In this document: piece by piece, positions 27,830 through 36,526 of the stretch | How the letters are laid out: every line of letters begins with the position of its first letter | Numbering within the stretch: position 1 is the first letter of the stretch | NCBI RefSeq assembly: GCF_009755225.1 | Contig: NZ_WQKZ01000005.1 | Coordinates: 124,001-188,000 of the forward strand | Length of the DNA stretch: 64,000 nucleotides | Direction: 5' to 3' | From: Hymenobacter ginkgonis | Lineage (GTDB): Bacteria; Bacteroidota; Bacteroidia; Cytophagales; Hymenobacteraceae | Made by a program: the position numbers and the translations under genes | Notes under the pieces: model-generated | What the model was told of the DNA's origin: nothing | Databases searched by the model: none | What the model saw: the letters and a program-made list of their open reading frames with translations, nothing else

Positions 27830-28930
27830 ATGACTGCTTTAACTATACTGCTGGTTTTGGTGCTGCTCTTGGTCGTTTTCGGCCTATTGTTTCGCCTCCA
27901 GATTCTGACTTCTATTTTCTCTGGTTCCTACGTGAAGGAGATAGGCATGAGCAATCGCATTAATGCATTGCTCATGTTGGTGTTCATGGTAGTAGGTGGT
28001 GCGGCCTTCTTCTGGTCTTTCGCCAATAACTTTTCTAAGATGAATCCTCCTATTGCTTCGGTCCATGGCCATGCAATGGAAAAAATGTTTTGGACAACGA
28101 TGATAGTAATTGGCGTTGCTTTCGCTATTACGCAAGCCTTGCTGTTCATCTATTCTTATAAGTATCAGCATCAAGATGGGCGTCGCGCTTACTTTTTTGC
28201 CCACAATAATAAAATCGAAGTAATCTGGACTATTATCCCAGCTATTGTAATGGCTGCTTTGATTTTTGCTGGTTGGAAAGCGTGGACGCGTATCACGGGT
28301 CCTGCTCCTAAGGATGCCATTGTCTTAGAGGTAATGGGTAAGCAGTTTAACTGGTTAGTACGGTATCCTGGTAGAGACATGAAATTGGGCGTTGTAAACT
28401 ACCGCTTGATTGATGCCTCGAATGACTTTGGGTTTGACTTGAGCGATAAATCAGCTTTAGATGATTTTACTGCTTCTGAGATACACGTCCCAAAAGGTCA
28501 TCCAGTTCTCATTAAAATTCGCTCACGCGATGTATTACATGCTGTATATATGCCGCACTTCCGTGTGCAGATGTATGCAGTGCCGGGTATGCCAACGCGT
28601 TTTTGGTTTACTCCCACTACAACTACTGATGAAATGCGAGCTAAACTAGGTAATCCTAAGTTTAACTACGAACTGGCTTGCAATCAAATTTGTGGCAAAG
28701 GTCACTTTGCTATGAAGCTCAATATTGTAGTAGATGAGCCAGATGATTACGTAGCATGGTTTGCAGCTCAAACTCCAGTATCTAAAAATGCTGATTTGAT
28801 GGCTTCCTTTAAGCAGATGAGCCAACAAACTGGTTTGGGTAAAGGGAATAGCAAAGCAGCTAGAGCTGAGGCTATTGAGGAAACTGGAGAAACTCCAGCT
28901 GTACCACTGGCTGCCCAAGCTTCGCTCTAA
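27830..28930 (+). CDS. coxB: cytochrome c oxidase subunit II
   Basis: Subunit II of a heme-copper oxidase; it takes electrons through the binuclear CuA centre. It has 366 residues, a first membrane segment at 1-25 and two further helices (about 45-65 and 88-110), then the periplasmic cupredoxin domain. The CuA ligands are in CNQICGKGHFAM (Cys284, Cys288, His292, Met295), with the upstream His in LHAVYMPHFRVQM (about 238-244). Unlike caa3 enzymes it has no fused heme c (no CxxCH). A polar tail of about 60 residues follows. A 99-base gap separates it from actF; coxA follows after 29 bases. Confidence 0.95.
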   Translation: MTALTILLVLVLLLVVFGLLFRLQILTSIFSGSYVKEIGMSNRINALLMLVFMVVGGAAFFWSFANNFSKMNPPIASVHGHAMEKMFWTTMIVIGVAFAITQALLFIYSYKYQHQDGRRAYFFAHNNKIEVIWTIIPAIVMAALIFAGWKAWTRITGPAPKDAIVLEVMGKQFNWLVRYPGRDMKLGVVNYRLIDASNDFGFDLSDKSALDDFTASEIHVPKGHPVLIKIRSRDVLHAVYMPHFRVQMYAVPGMPTRFWFTPTTTTDEMRAKLGNPKFNYELACNQICGKGHFAMKLNIVVDEPDDYVAWFAAQTPVSKNADLMASFKQMSQQTGLGKGNSKAARAEAIEETGETPAVPLAAQASL

Positions 28931-28959
28931 TATTTACTCCTTAGAATAAGCGCTTTAAT

Positions 28960-30825
28960 ATGGCTACTAACCTTCCGGTTTCCGCACAGTCGCAAGGCGG
29001 TATTGGCACTGCTCCAGTGCCCCATACCGAGCATGACGACCACCTGCACGACCACGAGCATCATGACCAGCATTGGTTGTGGAAGTACGTATTCAGCCAA
29101 GACCATAAGATGATTGCTCGGCAGTTCCTTATTACAGGAATGTTTTGGGCAGTTATTGGTGGTCTATTATCAAGTCTTTTCCGTTTGCAGCTTGGCTGGC
29201 CGGAGGCTACACTTGATTGGTTGCAACCACTCCTTGGTAAATGGATTGCAGGTGGCAAGCTAGACCCCGAATTCTATTTGGCTCTTGTAACTATGCACGG
29301 CACCATCATGGTGTTCTTCGTGCTAACGGCAGGCTTATCGGGTACATTCTCCAACTTCTTAATTCCGCTACAAGTGGGCGCCCGCGATATGGCTTCGGGT
29401 TTTATGAACATGTTATCCTACTGGTTCTTTTTTCTGTCCAGTGTTATTATGTTCAGCTCGCTGTTCTTGGAGACCGGCCCTGCTGCGGCTGGTTGGACTA
29501 TCTACCCGCCACTTAGTGCACTTCCACAAGCCATTTCAGGTTCAGGAATGGGCATGACGATGTGGTTGGTGAGCATGGTATTCTTTATCGTGTCTCAGCT
29601 ATTAGGTGGTGTAAACTATGTGACTACCGTCATTAATATGCGCACCCGCGGGATGAGCATGAGCAAGTTGCCCCTTACCATATGGGCTTTTTTCTTAACA
29701 GCTATTCTGGGTATTTTGTCATTCCCAGTACTCTTCTCGGCAGCACTGCTGCTCGTATTTGACCGTTCTTTTGGCACATCATTTTTCCTGTCTGACATCT
29801 ACATTGCCGGGCAGGCTTTGCATAACCAAGGTGGTTCGCCAGTACTGTTCCAGCATTTGTTCTGGTTCTTAGGTCACCCTGAGGTGTACATTGTAATTAT
29901 GCCCGCTATGGGTATGGTTTCAGAAATACTCGCTACCAATGCGCGTAAACCTATCTTCGGTTACCGCGCTATGATTGGCTCGCTGATTGGTATTTCACTT
30001 CTATCGTTCGTTGTGTGGGCACACCACATGTTCGTAACGGGTATGAATCCTTTCCTTGGTTCGGTATTCATGTTCCTAACATTGATTATCGCTGTTCCAT
30101 CGGGTGTTAAGGTGTTTAACTGGCTAGCAACCCTGTGGCGTGGAAATATTCGCTTCACATCAGCTATGCTATTTGCTATCGGCTTCGTATCGCTGTTCAT
30201 TTCTGGTGGCTTGACGGGCATTATTCTTGGTAATGCTACTCTTGATATCCAGATGCACAATACTTACTTTGTGGTAGCTCACTTCCACTTGGTAATGGGT
30301 TCTTCGGCTTTCTTTGGGTTGTTCGCTGGTGTCTACCATTGGTTTCCAAAGATGTTTGGTCGGATGATGGACGAGAAGTTGGGTTACATTCACTTCTGGT
30401 TGACTTTCATAGGTGTATACTTGGTATTTATGCCAATGCACTATGTAGGCATCGCTGGTTTCCCCCGTCGCTACTATTCTTGGACTGGTTTTGATGCGTT
30501 CTCACAATTTGCTGATTTGAATAAGTTCATTTCAGCTGCCGCGATTATTGCATTTTTTGCTCAGTTCATCTTTATATTCAACTTTTTCTACAGCATTTTC
30601 CGCGGCCGTCGCGCCACGCAAAATCCGTGGAACTCTACTACGCTTGAATGGACTACCCCGATAATACCGGGCCATGGCAACTGGCCTGGTGAGATCCCCG
30701 CTGTATACCGTTGGCCTTACGATTATAGCAAGCCGGGTGCAGAAACTGATTTCATTCCGCAGAACGTGCCGTATTCCCAGACTGCTTCGTCTAACCTGCC
30801 TTACGAGCGCGAACTAGACGATTAA
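28960..30825 (+). CDS. coxA: cytochrome c oxidase subunit I
   Basis: Catalytic subunit of a heme-copper oxidase, 621 residues with about twelve helices plus extra C-terminal length. Low-spin heme His lies in MHGTIMVFF (about 113). CuB/cross-linked Tyr motif is GHPEVYI (about 306), with the other CuB histidines in WAHHMF (about 354). Heme a3 and heme a histidines are in VVAHFHLVMG (about 440). The GHPEVY motif marks an A1-type enzyme. The N-terminus (22-38) is unusually rich in His and Asp (HTEHDDHLHDHEHHDQHW). It ends nine bases before a strong terminator that comes before ctaA. Confidence 0.97.
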   Translation: MATNLPVSAQSQGGIGTAPVPHTEHDDHLHDHEHHDQHWLWKYVFSQDHKMIARQFLITGMFWAVIGGLLSSLFRLQLGWPEATLDWLQPLLGKWIAGGKLDPEFYLALVTMHGTIMVFFVLTAGLSGTFSNFLIPLQVGARDMASGFMNMLSYWFFFLSSVIMFSSLFLETGPAAAGWTIYPPLSALPQAISGSGMGMTMWLVSMVFFIVSQLLGGVNYVTTVINMRTRGMSMSKLPLTIWAFFLTAILGILSFPVLFSAALLLVFDRSFGTSFFLSDIYIAGQALHNQGGSPVLFQHLFWFLGHPEVYIVIMPAMGMVSEILATNARKPIFGYRAMIGSLIGISLLSFVVWAHHMFVTGMNPFLGSVFMFLTLIIAVPSGVKVFNWLATLWRGNIRFTSAMLFAIGFVSLFISGGLTGIILGNATLDIQMHNTYFVVAHFHLVMGSSAFFGLFAGVYHWFPKMFGRMMDEKLGYIHFWLTFIGVYLVFMPMHYVGIAGFPRRYYSWTGFDAFSQFADLNKFISAAAIIAFFAQFIFIFNFFYSIFRGRRATQNPWNSTTLEWTTPIIPGHGNWPGEIPAVYRWPYDYSKPGAETDFIPQNVPYSQTASSNLPYERELDD

Positions 30826-30846
30826 CAAATTGAGTTGACATTGCCT

Positions 30847-30881
30847 AAACGGGCCGCCGCACCACGGCGGCCCGTTTTATT
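30847..30881 (+). terminator. terminator after coxA
   Basis: Perfect 12-bp stem AAACGGGCCGCC / GGCGGCCCGTTT with a seven-base loop and a TTTTATTTT tail, 21 bases past the coxA stop. It should end or attenuate the act-cox transcript before ctaA. Confidence 0.9.
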
Positions 30882-30930
30882 TTGCCTTTTAGTGAGAGAT
30901 AAGGCCATCCTAATTTGTTTTATAAAAGAG

Positions 30931-32082
30931 ATGAAAGAACTTGGTTTTATACGACGCTTCCGTTTCTGGAGCGTTGTGACTGTCATTAGTATTTATTTAT
31001 TAATATTAGTTGGTGGAGTGGTGCGTGCTACTGGCTCAGGTATGGGATGCCCCGATTGGCCCCGTTGCTTTGGGCAGTGGGTGCCGCCCACTGCTAGTAG
31101 CCAACTTCCTGCTAATTATAAGGAAGTATATACAGCACAACGAGTAGCAAAAAATCAGAAACTAGCCCGCACTTTAGCAAGCTTAGGCTTTAAACAAGTG
31201 GCTGGCGAAATATTTGCGCATCCAACGCAGTATATAGAAACTGATTTTAATGCAACCAAAACCTGGATTGAATACCTAAACCGCTTATTAGGGGCACTAA
31301 TTGGGGTTTTTGTATTTGTGACTGCGATAGTGGCCATCCCGTATTGGAAACGTGACCGACCGATTTTTTGGTTAGCAGTTGCAAGCTGGTTATTAACGGG
31401 AGCACAAGGTTGGCTAGGTTCACTTGTCGTGTCGACTAACCTATTGCCGGTTATGGTCACTATTCACATGGGCTTGGCACTGCTGATAATGGCTCTATTA
31501 CTCTATGCCGCCCACCGTGCGCAATGGGGGGGTAGGGACGAAGAAAAATCGATAGAGCTAGCAGTTTCAGAAACAGCAGTAAAACAGAATAATCAAGCAT
31601 CTGCCGTTAGTGCTGGATTGCAAGGGTTGCTGTGGGGAGCCATCATGCTCACTTTCGTTCAGATAGTGTTGGGTACTCAAGTGCGTGAGCAAGTGGATAT
31701 AGTGGCTTCAGCGGCCAATTATACTGGCCGGGCAGGGTGGATAGACCAACTCGGAAGCGTATTTGAATCGCACCGGACGCTATCAGCCATCGTAGTCCTA
31801 ATGAATGTTTTTACTAGCTACCAGCTGTGGCAGGTAGAGGGGGGTAGGCTTCGTATACTGGTAGGAGGTACGTTGGTCATACTTAGCCTAGAAATGCTAG
31901 CAGGTATTTCGTTGGCTTATTTCGCATTACCGGCTTTTATACAGCCTATCCACCTCACATTGGCTACCCTACTATTTGGGGTGCAATTTTTAACCCTGCT
32001 AGCGCTAAGGCAGCTGGCTAGTGGCAAGTCATTAGTACCGATATCTTCTGCAGAAGCGGTTGCTAGTTCCGAGCGGGGGTAA
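30931..32082 (+). CDS. ctaA: heme A synthase (CtaA/Cox15 type)
   Basis: Membrane monooxygenase that converts heme O to heme A. I start it at ATG 30931 (383 residues); the open frame from 30835 runs through the coxA terminator and is unlikely. Four heme-linked histidine regions typical of CtaA are seen: EYLNRLLGALIG with nearby His, TIHMGLALLIM, ESHRTLSAIVV and IQPIHLTLATLLFG. The N-terminal RATGSGMGCPDWPRCFG motif is diagnostic. Eight hydrophobic segments are arranged as two four-helix repeats. The C-terminal tail is short, ending in a Glu/Arg stretch that touches a GGGGGTAAG. ctaB follows after 54 bases. Confidence 0.93.
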   Translation: MKELGFIRRFRFWSVVTVISIYLLILVGGVVRATGSGMGCPDWPRCFGQWVPPTASSQLPANYKEVYTAQRVAKNQKLARTLASLGFKQVAGEIFAHPTQYIETDFNATKTWIEYLNRLLGALIGVFVFVTAIVAIPYWKRDRPIFWLAVASWLLTGAQGWLGSLVVSTNLLPVMVTIHMGLALLIMALLLYAAHRAQWGGRDEEKSIELAVSETAVKQNNQASAVSAGLQGLLWGAIMLTFVQIVLGTQVREQVDIVASAANYTGRAGWIDQLGSVFESHRTLSAIVVLMNVFTSYQLWQVEGGRLRILVGGTLVILSLEMLAGISLAYFALPAFIQPIHLTLATLLFGVQFLTLLALRQLASGKSLVPISSAEAVASSERG

Positions 32083-32106
32083 GGACACCCTACGTGCTAT
32101 CGGGCG

Positions 32107-32114
32107 TACCTTTG
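32107..32114 (+). promoter_or_regulatory. -7 box ahead of ctaB
   Basis: TACCTTTG, a full -7 match, lies 22 bases before the ctaB ATG. No TTTG is found at the usual -33 position, so it is a weak or partial promoter. Confidence 0.45.
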
Positions 32115-32136
32115 CAGTCGCAATTATATCAGGTTA

Positions 32137-32988
32137 ATGTCGAAGGCCCGCGCCTATTTTCAATTACTCAAGTTCCGGCTTTCGTTTACGGTAGCGTTTT
32201 CGAGTGCGCTAGGATATTTGCTCGGAGCCCACACCATAAGTTGGAGCAAAACGCTGCTAGTACTGCTAGGAGGCTTGCTGGTGACGGGCTCGGCGAACAT
32301 CATCAATCAGGTGTTCGAGAAAGACCTTGATAAGCTGATGCACCGCACCGAGAACCGCCCATTGCCTACTGGCCGCGTGTCGTCTAATGAGGCTTGGGCC
32401 TTTTGCGTGCTGCTAGGGGTAGCAGGGCTGGCCTTGCTGGCCTACTGCTTCAACCCGCTTACGGCGGCGCTGTCGTTGCTTTCGCTTATCCTGTATGGCT
32501 TCATTTACACGCCACTCAAAACGGTGTCACCGGTGTGCGTAGCGGTAGGTGCTATTCCGGGCGGCCTACCTCCCCTCATCGGCTGGGTGGCCGCTACAGG
32601 CTTCATTGGCATACCAGCTTGGGTACTGTTCGGCATTCAGTTTATGTGGCAGTTTCCGCACTTCTGGGCCATTGCCTGGGTGGCCGACGACGACTATAAG
32701 CGGGCTGGCTTTAAGATGCTGCCCTCGCCCGGCGAGCGCGATTTGCGCACCGCTTTCCAAATAATGACATATACGGTGCTGTTGATTCCGGTATCGCTTC
32801 TCCCACTGGTACTGGGTATATCAGGGCGCATTTCAGCTGGGGTAGCATTGGTGTGTGGCGTGCTCTTTTTAATCCTTACTGTGCGGCTCATGCGCACCCA
32901 AGACCGCAAGGCGGCTCTAAGTATCATGTTTGCATCATTCCTCTATTTGCCCATTGTACAAATAGCGCTGGTTTTAGATAAAGTTTGA
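32137..32988 (+). CDS. ctaB: protoheme IX farnesyltransferase (heme O synthase)
   Basis: UbiA-family prenyltransferase that adds a farnesyl chain to heme B to make heme O, the substrate for CtaA. It has 283 residues with about eight hydrophobic helices. The first Asp-rich motif is NQVFEKDLDKLMHRTENRP (about 55-73), and the second, DDDYKRAGFKMLP (about 187), contains the usual second Asp cluster. Together with GGLPPLIGWVAATG these are diagnostic. Its codon use is more G/C-ending than that of the preceding act-cox genes. It precedes the subunit III genes. Confidence 0.96.
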   Translation: MSKARAYFQLLKFRLSFTVAFSSALGYLLGAHTISWSKTLLVLLGGLLVTGSANIINQVFEKDLDKLMHRTENRPLPTGRVSSNEAWAFCVLLGVAGLALLAYCFNPLTAALSLLSLILYGFIYTPLKTVSPVCVAVGAIPGGLPPLIGWVAATGFIGIPAWVLFGIQFMWQFPHFWAIAWVADDDYKRAGFKMLPSPGERDLRTAFQIMTYTVLLIPVSLLPLVLGISGRISAGVALVCGVLFLILTVRLMRTQDRKAALSIMFASFLYLPIVQIALVLDKV

Positions 32989-33091
32989 TTTTTATTGCGC
33001 CTTCAGGTGTTCGATAAGAAGCAAGTAGCGCTCACGCTGGCCTAGTAGAGAACTTATTTGCTGATACGATTAACTGCTCATCAACTATAAT

Positions 33092-33682
33092 ATGAAAGCT
33101 TCAGAAGCAACGCTGGCTGACAAAGAGGTAGGATTGGGAACCCATCCTAAACGCATAATTCTTATTCTTCTGATTTTTAGCATCATCATGATGTTTGCGG
33201 CTTTTACTAGCGGCTATATCGTGCGGCGCGACGAAGGCAACTGGCGCGAGTTTGACTTGCCCATGAGCCTATTATTCAACTCTATTGTGATTGCGTTGAG
33301 TAGCGCTTCCATGCAGTGGGCCTACTATTCGTCTAAACAAGATGAGGTAAAACGGGTGAACCTGGGATTACTCCTGACTTTGGGGTTAGGGGTCGTTTTC
33401 TTGCTTGGGCAGCTGCATGCTTGGAGCGAGTTAGTGGCTGGGCACACCTTCTTTGGTGGGGCTGATGCTAATCCGTCGGGTTCATTTGTATATGTACTCA
33501 TGGGGGTGCACGCGTTTCACCTTATCACGGGTCTCATTTTTGTAGCCGTTGTATTGAAGCGAAGCCTTAATTATCAGGTGCATTCGCGCGCAATGCTCTC
33601 GATTGGCAACGCCACCATTTACTGGCACTTCCTGGGTGGGCTTTGGTGGTACTTGTATTTGTTCCTACTTTTGAACCACTAA
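33092..33682 (+). CDS. cytochrome c oxidase subunit III (first copy)
   Basis: Heme-copper oxidase subunit III family, 196 residues with five hydrophobic helices, the short bacterial form. Recognisable elements are FTSGYIVRRDEGNWREFDLP, the conserved GQLHAWSEL, MGVHAFHLITGLIFV (helix with the conserved His) and the C-terminal ATIYWHFLGGLWWYLYLFLLL, where YWHF is the family hallmark. Subunit III protects the catalytic core and binds lipid. A second, larger subunit III gene follows 44 bases later; both are needed in some related clusters. Confidence 0.92.
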   Translation: MKASEATLADKEVGLGTHPKRIILILLIFSIIMMFAAFTSGYIVRRDEGNWREFDLPMSLLFNSIVIALSSASMQWAYYSSKQDEVKRVNLGLLLTLGLGVVFLLGQLHAWSELVAGHTFFGGADANPSGSFVYVLMGVHAFHLITGLIFVAVVLKRSLNYQVHSRAMLSIGNATIYWHFLGGLWWYLYLFLLLNH

Positions 33683-33726
33683 ACGGGCTTTTGGCGTAAA
33701 CCAAGCCTGTCCTTTTGTTGTCCGTT

Positions 33727-34506
33727 ATGGCCCATTCCACTACTTTGCAGCCTACCGCTGCCCCCGCCGCCTACGCCGATGCTCCGCGCACTGGTACCTG
33801 GGACGGCGGCAATGAACCCTTCAAGGCGAGCTACGGCAAGCTGATGATGTGGTTCTTCCTGCTATCGGATGCCTTCACCTTTGGCGCGTTCCTGACTGCC
33901 TACGGCCTCATTCGCCACAAGCACGGCGTATTTGACCCTACTACGCAAGGCACATTCCACTTCAGTTCGGCTTGGTGGCCGACGCCTGAAAAAGTGTTTA
34001 ATGCCTTCCCAGGCCTGCACGGCGTGGATTTGCCGCTGGCTTTTGTGGCTCTTATGACGATGATTCTCATCTTCAGCTCTGTAACGATGGTATTAGCGGT
34101 AGAAGCTGGCCACCGTATGGACAAAGCCGACGTACAAAAGTGGCTGCTCTGGACTATCCTCTTCGGCACAATGTTTCTAAGCTCACAGGCTTGGGAATGG
34201 AGTCACTTTATTGGCGGCCACGTAGAGCCTACCATTATGGCTGATGGAACGCCCTTTTTTGGTGCCAACCTGGCGATGAACCAATACGGTCCGCCGCTAT
34301 TCGGTGACTTGTTCTTCTTTATTACGGGTTTCCATGGTACGCACGTGTTCTCCGGTGTCTGCCTATTGGTGTGGTGCTTTATTGCCACTACCAACGGCAC
34401 TTTCGAAAAGCGCGGCCACTACGAAATGATTGAGAAAATCGGTCTCTATTGGCACTTTGTAGACTTAGTTTGGGTGTTTGTATTCACCTTCTTCTACTTG
34501 GTTTAA
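33727..34506 (+). CDS. cytochrome c oxidase subunit III (second copy)
   Basis: Heme-copper oxidase subunit III family, 259 residues started at ATG 33727 (the TTG codons just upstream are unlikely). It has six to seven helices. FLLSDAFTFGAFLTAYGLIR and FGTMFLSSQAWEWSHFI match subunit III. FITGFHGTHVFSGVCLLVWC carries the conserved His, and IGLYWHFVDLVWVFVFTFFYLV is the C-terminal YWHFVD hallmark. It differs strongly from the preceding 196-residue copy, so this is not a recent duplication. It is followed by the subunit IV gene. Confidence 0.93.
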   Translation: MAHSTTLQPTAAPAAYADAPRTGTWDGGNEPFKASYGKLMMWFFLLSDAFTFGAFLTAYGLIRHKHGVFDPTTQGTFHFSSAWWPTPEKVFNAFPGLHGVDLPLAFVALMTMILIFSSVTMVLAVEAGHRMDKADVQKWLLWTILFGTMFLSSQAWEWSHFIGGHVEPTIMADGTPFFGANLAMNQYGPPLFGDLFFFITGFHGTHVFSGVCLLVWCFIATTNGTFEKRGHYEMIEKIGLYWHFVDLVWVFVFTFFYLV

Positions 34507-34597
34507 TAGCAAATGAGCAGTTGAGGTAAATGAGTAGTTGCCTTCGCGCAATTCATTTTTCTCAATACTACCTTACTTCTTTACTCATTTATCGATT

Positions 34598-34951
34598 ATG
34601 TCTAATCACGCCGAAGAACTCGCCTTGCATCCCGGCGAAATTGCCAAGCCCAATACGCGTTGGATTTGGAGAGTATTTGTAATCCTAGTTGTCATCACGG
34701 CTATAGAGTTTGCCTTTGCTTTTGGTATGACTTCGCCCGGCCTGCGCACACTGCGCAACAGCATCTTTATTGTGCTGACGATTTTGAAGGCTTTCTTCAT
34801 CGTGGGCGAATTCATGCACTTAAAGCACGAAACCAAGAGCCTAATCTGGACTATTTTGGTGCCAACTGCTTTGTTGGTGTGGCTAGTGGTAGCCCTCGTA
34901 ACGGAAGGTTCCTACGTGGGCGAAGTGCTATCGCATATGTTCAGTAGCTAA
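34598..34951 (+). CDS. cytochrome c oxidase subunit IV family protein
   Basis: A 117-residue membrane protein of the prokaryotic COX4 family, started at ATG 34598; the longer frame from 34538 is non-conserved upstream sequence. Three hydrophobic helices are seen: RVFVILVVITAIEFAFAFG, IFIVLTILKAFFIVGEFMHL and ILVPTALLVWLVVALV. The central KAFFIVGEFMHLKHE motif is typical of the family. Its role is structural in the oxidase. The next gene starts three bases after its stop. Confidence 0.88.
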   Translation: MSNHAEELALHPGEIAKPNTRWIWRVFVILVVITAIEFAFAFGMTSPGLRTLRNSIFIVLTILKAFFIVGEFMHLKHETKSLIWTILVPTALLVWLVVALVTEGSYVGEVLSHMFSS

Positions 34952-34954
34952 CGG

Positions 34955-35650
34955 ATGCGGCCACGCCAGACCATTTTGCTGGGCCTGCTCCTGCTGGTGC
35001 CAGTGCTGGCGTTCCTTTTCCTTTACGGCTTCGGTCGAAATCATTACGCGCTGCCAACCTATTTGCCCGAGCGAACAGAACCTGTTCGCTCGGCTACAGG
35101 GGGGCAGCGCGATACTGTTTTTCACCGGGTAAGGTCATTCCGCTTGCGGGGGGTAGGGGGGCGGTACGTTTCAGCTACTGAGCTAGGACAAGGGATGTAT
35201 GTAGTACAGTTTTTCGGTACTGGAGAAGCTAATGCGGAGGTGACACGCTATTTAGCGCGTTTGCAGGAGAAGTTTCGGCGTGAGCCCCGGGTACGCTTAG
35301 CTACCCTGGTGCCATCCCCCGAAGGAGTTGGTAGCCTGCAAGCAGCTGTCTCATTGGAGAAGCTGAGTGAACAATATGGCACTATAAGTGGCAAATGGTT
35401 TTTTCTGACCGCACCCGCTGACACGTTGCAGCAGTTAGCCAGTCAGGAATTTGGCGTGACTACCCTACAACCTGCCCATTTGCCATTTCGCCCTACTACT
35501 GAGCCGGGGAACCTGCCGCTCGGCCGGTTGTTATTAATCGACCATGACCAGCATGTGCGGGGCTATTACGATGGCACCGATATCCATGAGATAGAGCGGC
35601 TGATTACGGAGATAAACGTTTTGCTATACACCTATGACCACAGCCACTGA
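34955..35650 (+). CDS. Sco1/SenC-like protein lacking the copper-binding cysteines
   Basis: A 231-residue thioredoxin-like protein with an N-terminal membrane anchor (about 7-25). Position and spacing match Sco1/PrrC copper chaperones for the CuA site. In true Sco proteins the first strand is followed by a CxxxC motif. Here the same place reads VVQFFGTGEANAEV (83-96) and contains no cysteine; indeed the whole protein has none. The conserved late His is also not evident, although LLLIDHDQHVRGYYDG resembles the LVD-G strand. So it keeps the fold and the gene neighbourhood but cannot bind copper the usual way. It overlaps the next gene by 17 bases. Confidence 0.7.
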   Translation: MRPRQTILLGLLLLVPVLAFLFLYGFGRNHYALPTYLPERTEPVRSATGGQRDTVFHRVRSFRLRGVGGRYVSATELGQGMYVVQFFGTGEANAEVTRYLARLQEKFRREPRVRLATLVPSPEGVGSLQAAVSLEKLSEQYGTISGKWFFLTAPADTLQQLASQEFGVTTLQPAHLPFRPTTEPGNLPLGRLLLIDHDQHVRGYYDGTDIHEIERLITEINVLLYTYDHSH

Positions 35651-36215
35651 GCAGTTGCATCCTCCCGTATTAGAACCGGGAGACTACACGAAGTACAAAA
35701 TCATTCTGGGTGGTTTGGGAGTGATTGTGCCGGTACTGGTAGCAATACTTTTCTACTACAAAGGGATATTCCAGATTCAGGGGGCTGATGCACATTTGCG
35801 GTTTCTGCCTGCCCTCAATGCTGCCCTTAACTCGCTCACGGCCGTTGCGCTGCTGGTGGGCTATTACTTCATTCGGCAGCAAAATGTGCTGGCCCACCGA
35901 GCGGCTATGGGTACAGCTTTTGGCTTAGGTGCTCTCTTTTTGGTATCGTACGTAGCCTACCACTCGCAGGTGGCCAGCACGCATTTTGGAGGTACTGGCG
36001 CGTTACGGGCCGTATACTTTTTGCTATTGCTGACGCACATTAGCCTAGCTGTGGTAACAGTAGCGTTGGTGCTGTTTACGCTATACTTTGCGCTAACTGG
36101 TCAGTACACCAAGCATAAGCGCATTGCCCGGTGGACTTTCCCAGTTTGGCTTTACGTTTCAATAACTGGCGTAATCGTCTACTTTATGATTGCTCCGTAC
36201 TACCCAGCTGGGTAG
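35634..36215 (+). CDS. DUF420 membrane protein (CtaM/YozB-like)
   Basis: A 193-residue protein with four to five membrane helices. It belongs to the DUF420 family, whose Bacillus/Staphylococcus members (CtaM) are needed for heme-A oxidase function. Helix-embedded histidines are in FLVSYVAYHSQVASTHFGG and LLLLTHISLAVVTV, and the family-typical KHKRIARWTFPVWLYVSITGVIVYFMI ends the protein. It overlaps the preceding Sco-like gene by 17 bases, strongly suggesting a shared role in oxidase assembly. The stop TAG falls in a GGGTAGGGGGTAG stretch. Confidence 0.85.
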   Translation: MTTATEQLHPPVLEPGDYTKYKIILGGLGVIVPVLVAILFYYKGIFQIQGADAHLRFLPALNAALNSLTAVALLVGYYFIRQQNVLAHRAAMGTAFGLGALFLVSYVAYHSQVASTHFGGTGALRAVYFLLLLTHISLAVVTVALVLFTLYFALTGQYTKHKRIARWTFPVWLYVSITGVIVYFMIAPYYPAG

Positions 36216-36274
36216 GGGGTAGAAAAACAGTAGCTACTGACTAACTTTATTCTGCTTACTGAGGTTGTGACCAT

Positions 36275-36526
36275 ATGAAAAAGCTCCTTCTGATACTGAC
36301 TATAAACTTTGTGCTGCTAGGCTTTTGGGCGCCAAGTCGGGCTGCTGCCCAGTGCGTTATGTGCAAGAGCCAGGTAGAAGCTGCGCGACAGGAGAAAGAC
36401 GATTATGATGTGTCGGGCCTTAACAAGGGCATCGTGTATATGATGACGGCTCCCTACATCCTGATGGGCGCCATTGGCTTTGTATGGTATCGTCGCACGC
36501 ATCCTAAGCGTCCGGCCAACTCTTGA
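36275..36526 (+). CDS. small exported CxxC membrane protein
   Basis: An 83-residue protein with a signal-like N-terminal helix (MKKLLLILTINFVLLGFWA) ending near AAAQ. Directly after it comes QCVMCKSQ with Cys27 and Cys30, then a charged stretch, then one C-terminal helix (about 50-72) and a basic tail. I do not recognise a named family. A periplasmic CxxC just outside the membrane, in a cluster of oxidase assembly genes next to a cysteine-free Sco, suggests a metal-binding or thiol role; this is inference. Its stop overlaps the next gene's TTG start as TTGA. Confidence 0.75.
   Translation: MKKLLLILTINFVLLGFWAPSRAAAQCVMCKSQVEAARQEKDDYDVSGLNKGIVYMMTAPYILMGAIGFVWYRRTHPKRPANS

Noticed and set aside
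19000..32000. Horizontal transfer of the low-GC respiratory cluster
   Set aside because: Gene order is normal for the group and T-ending codons fit high expression, so transfer is not needed to explain it.
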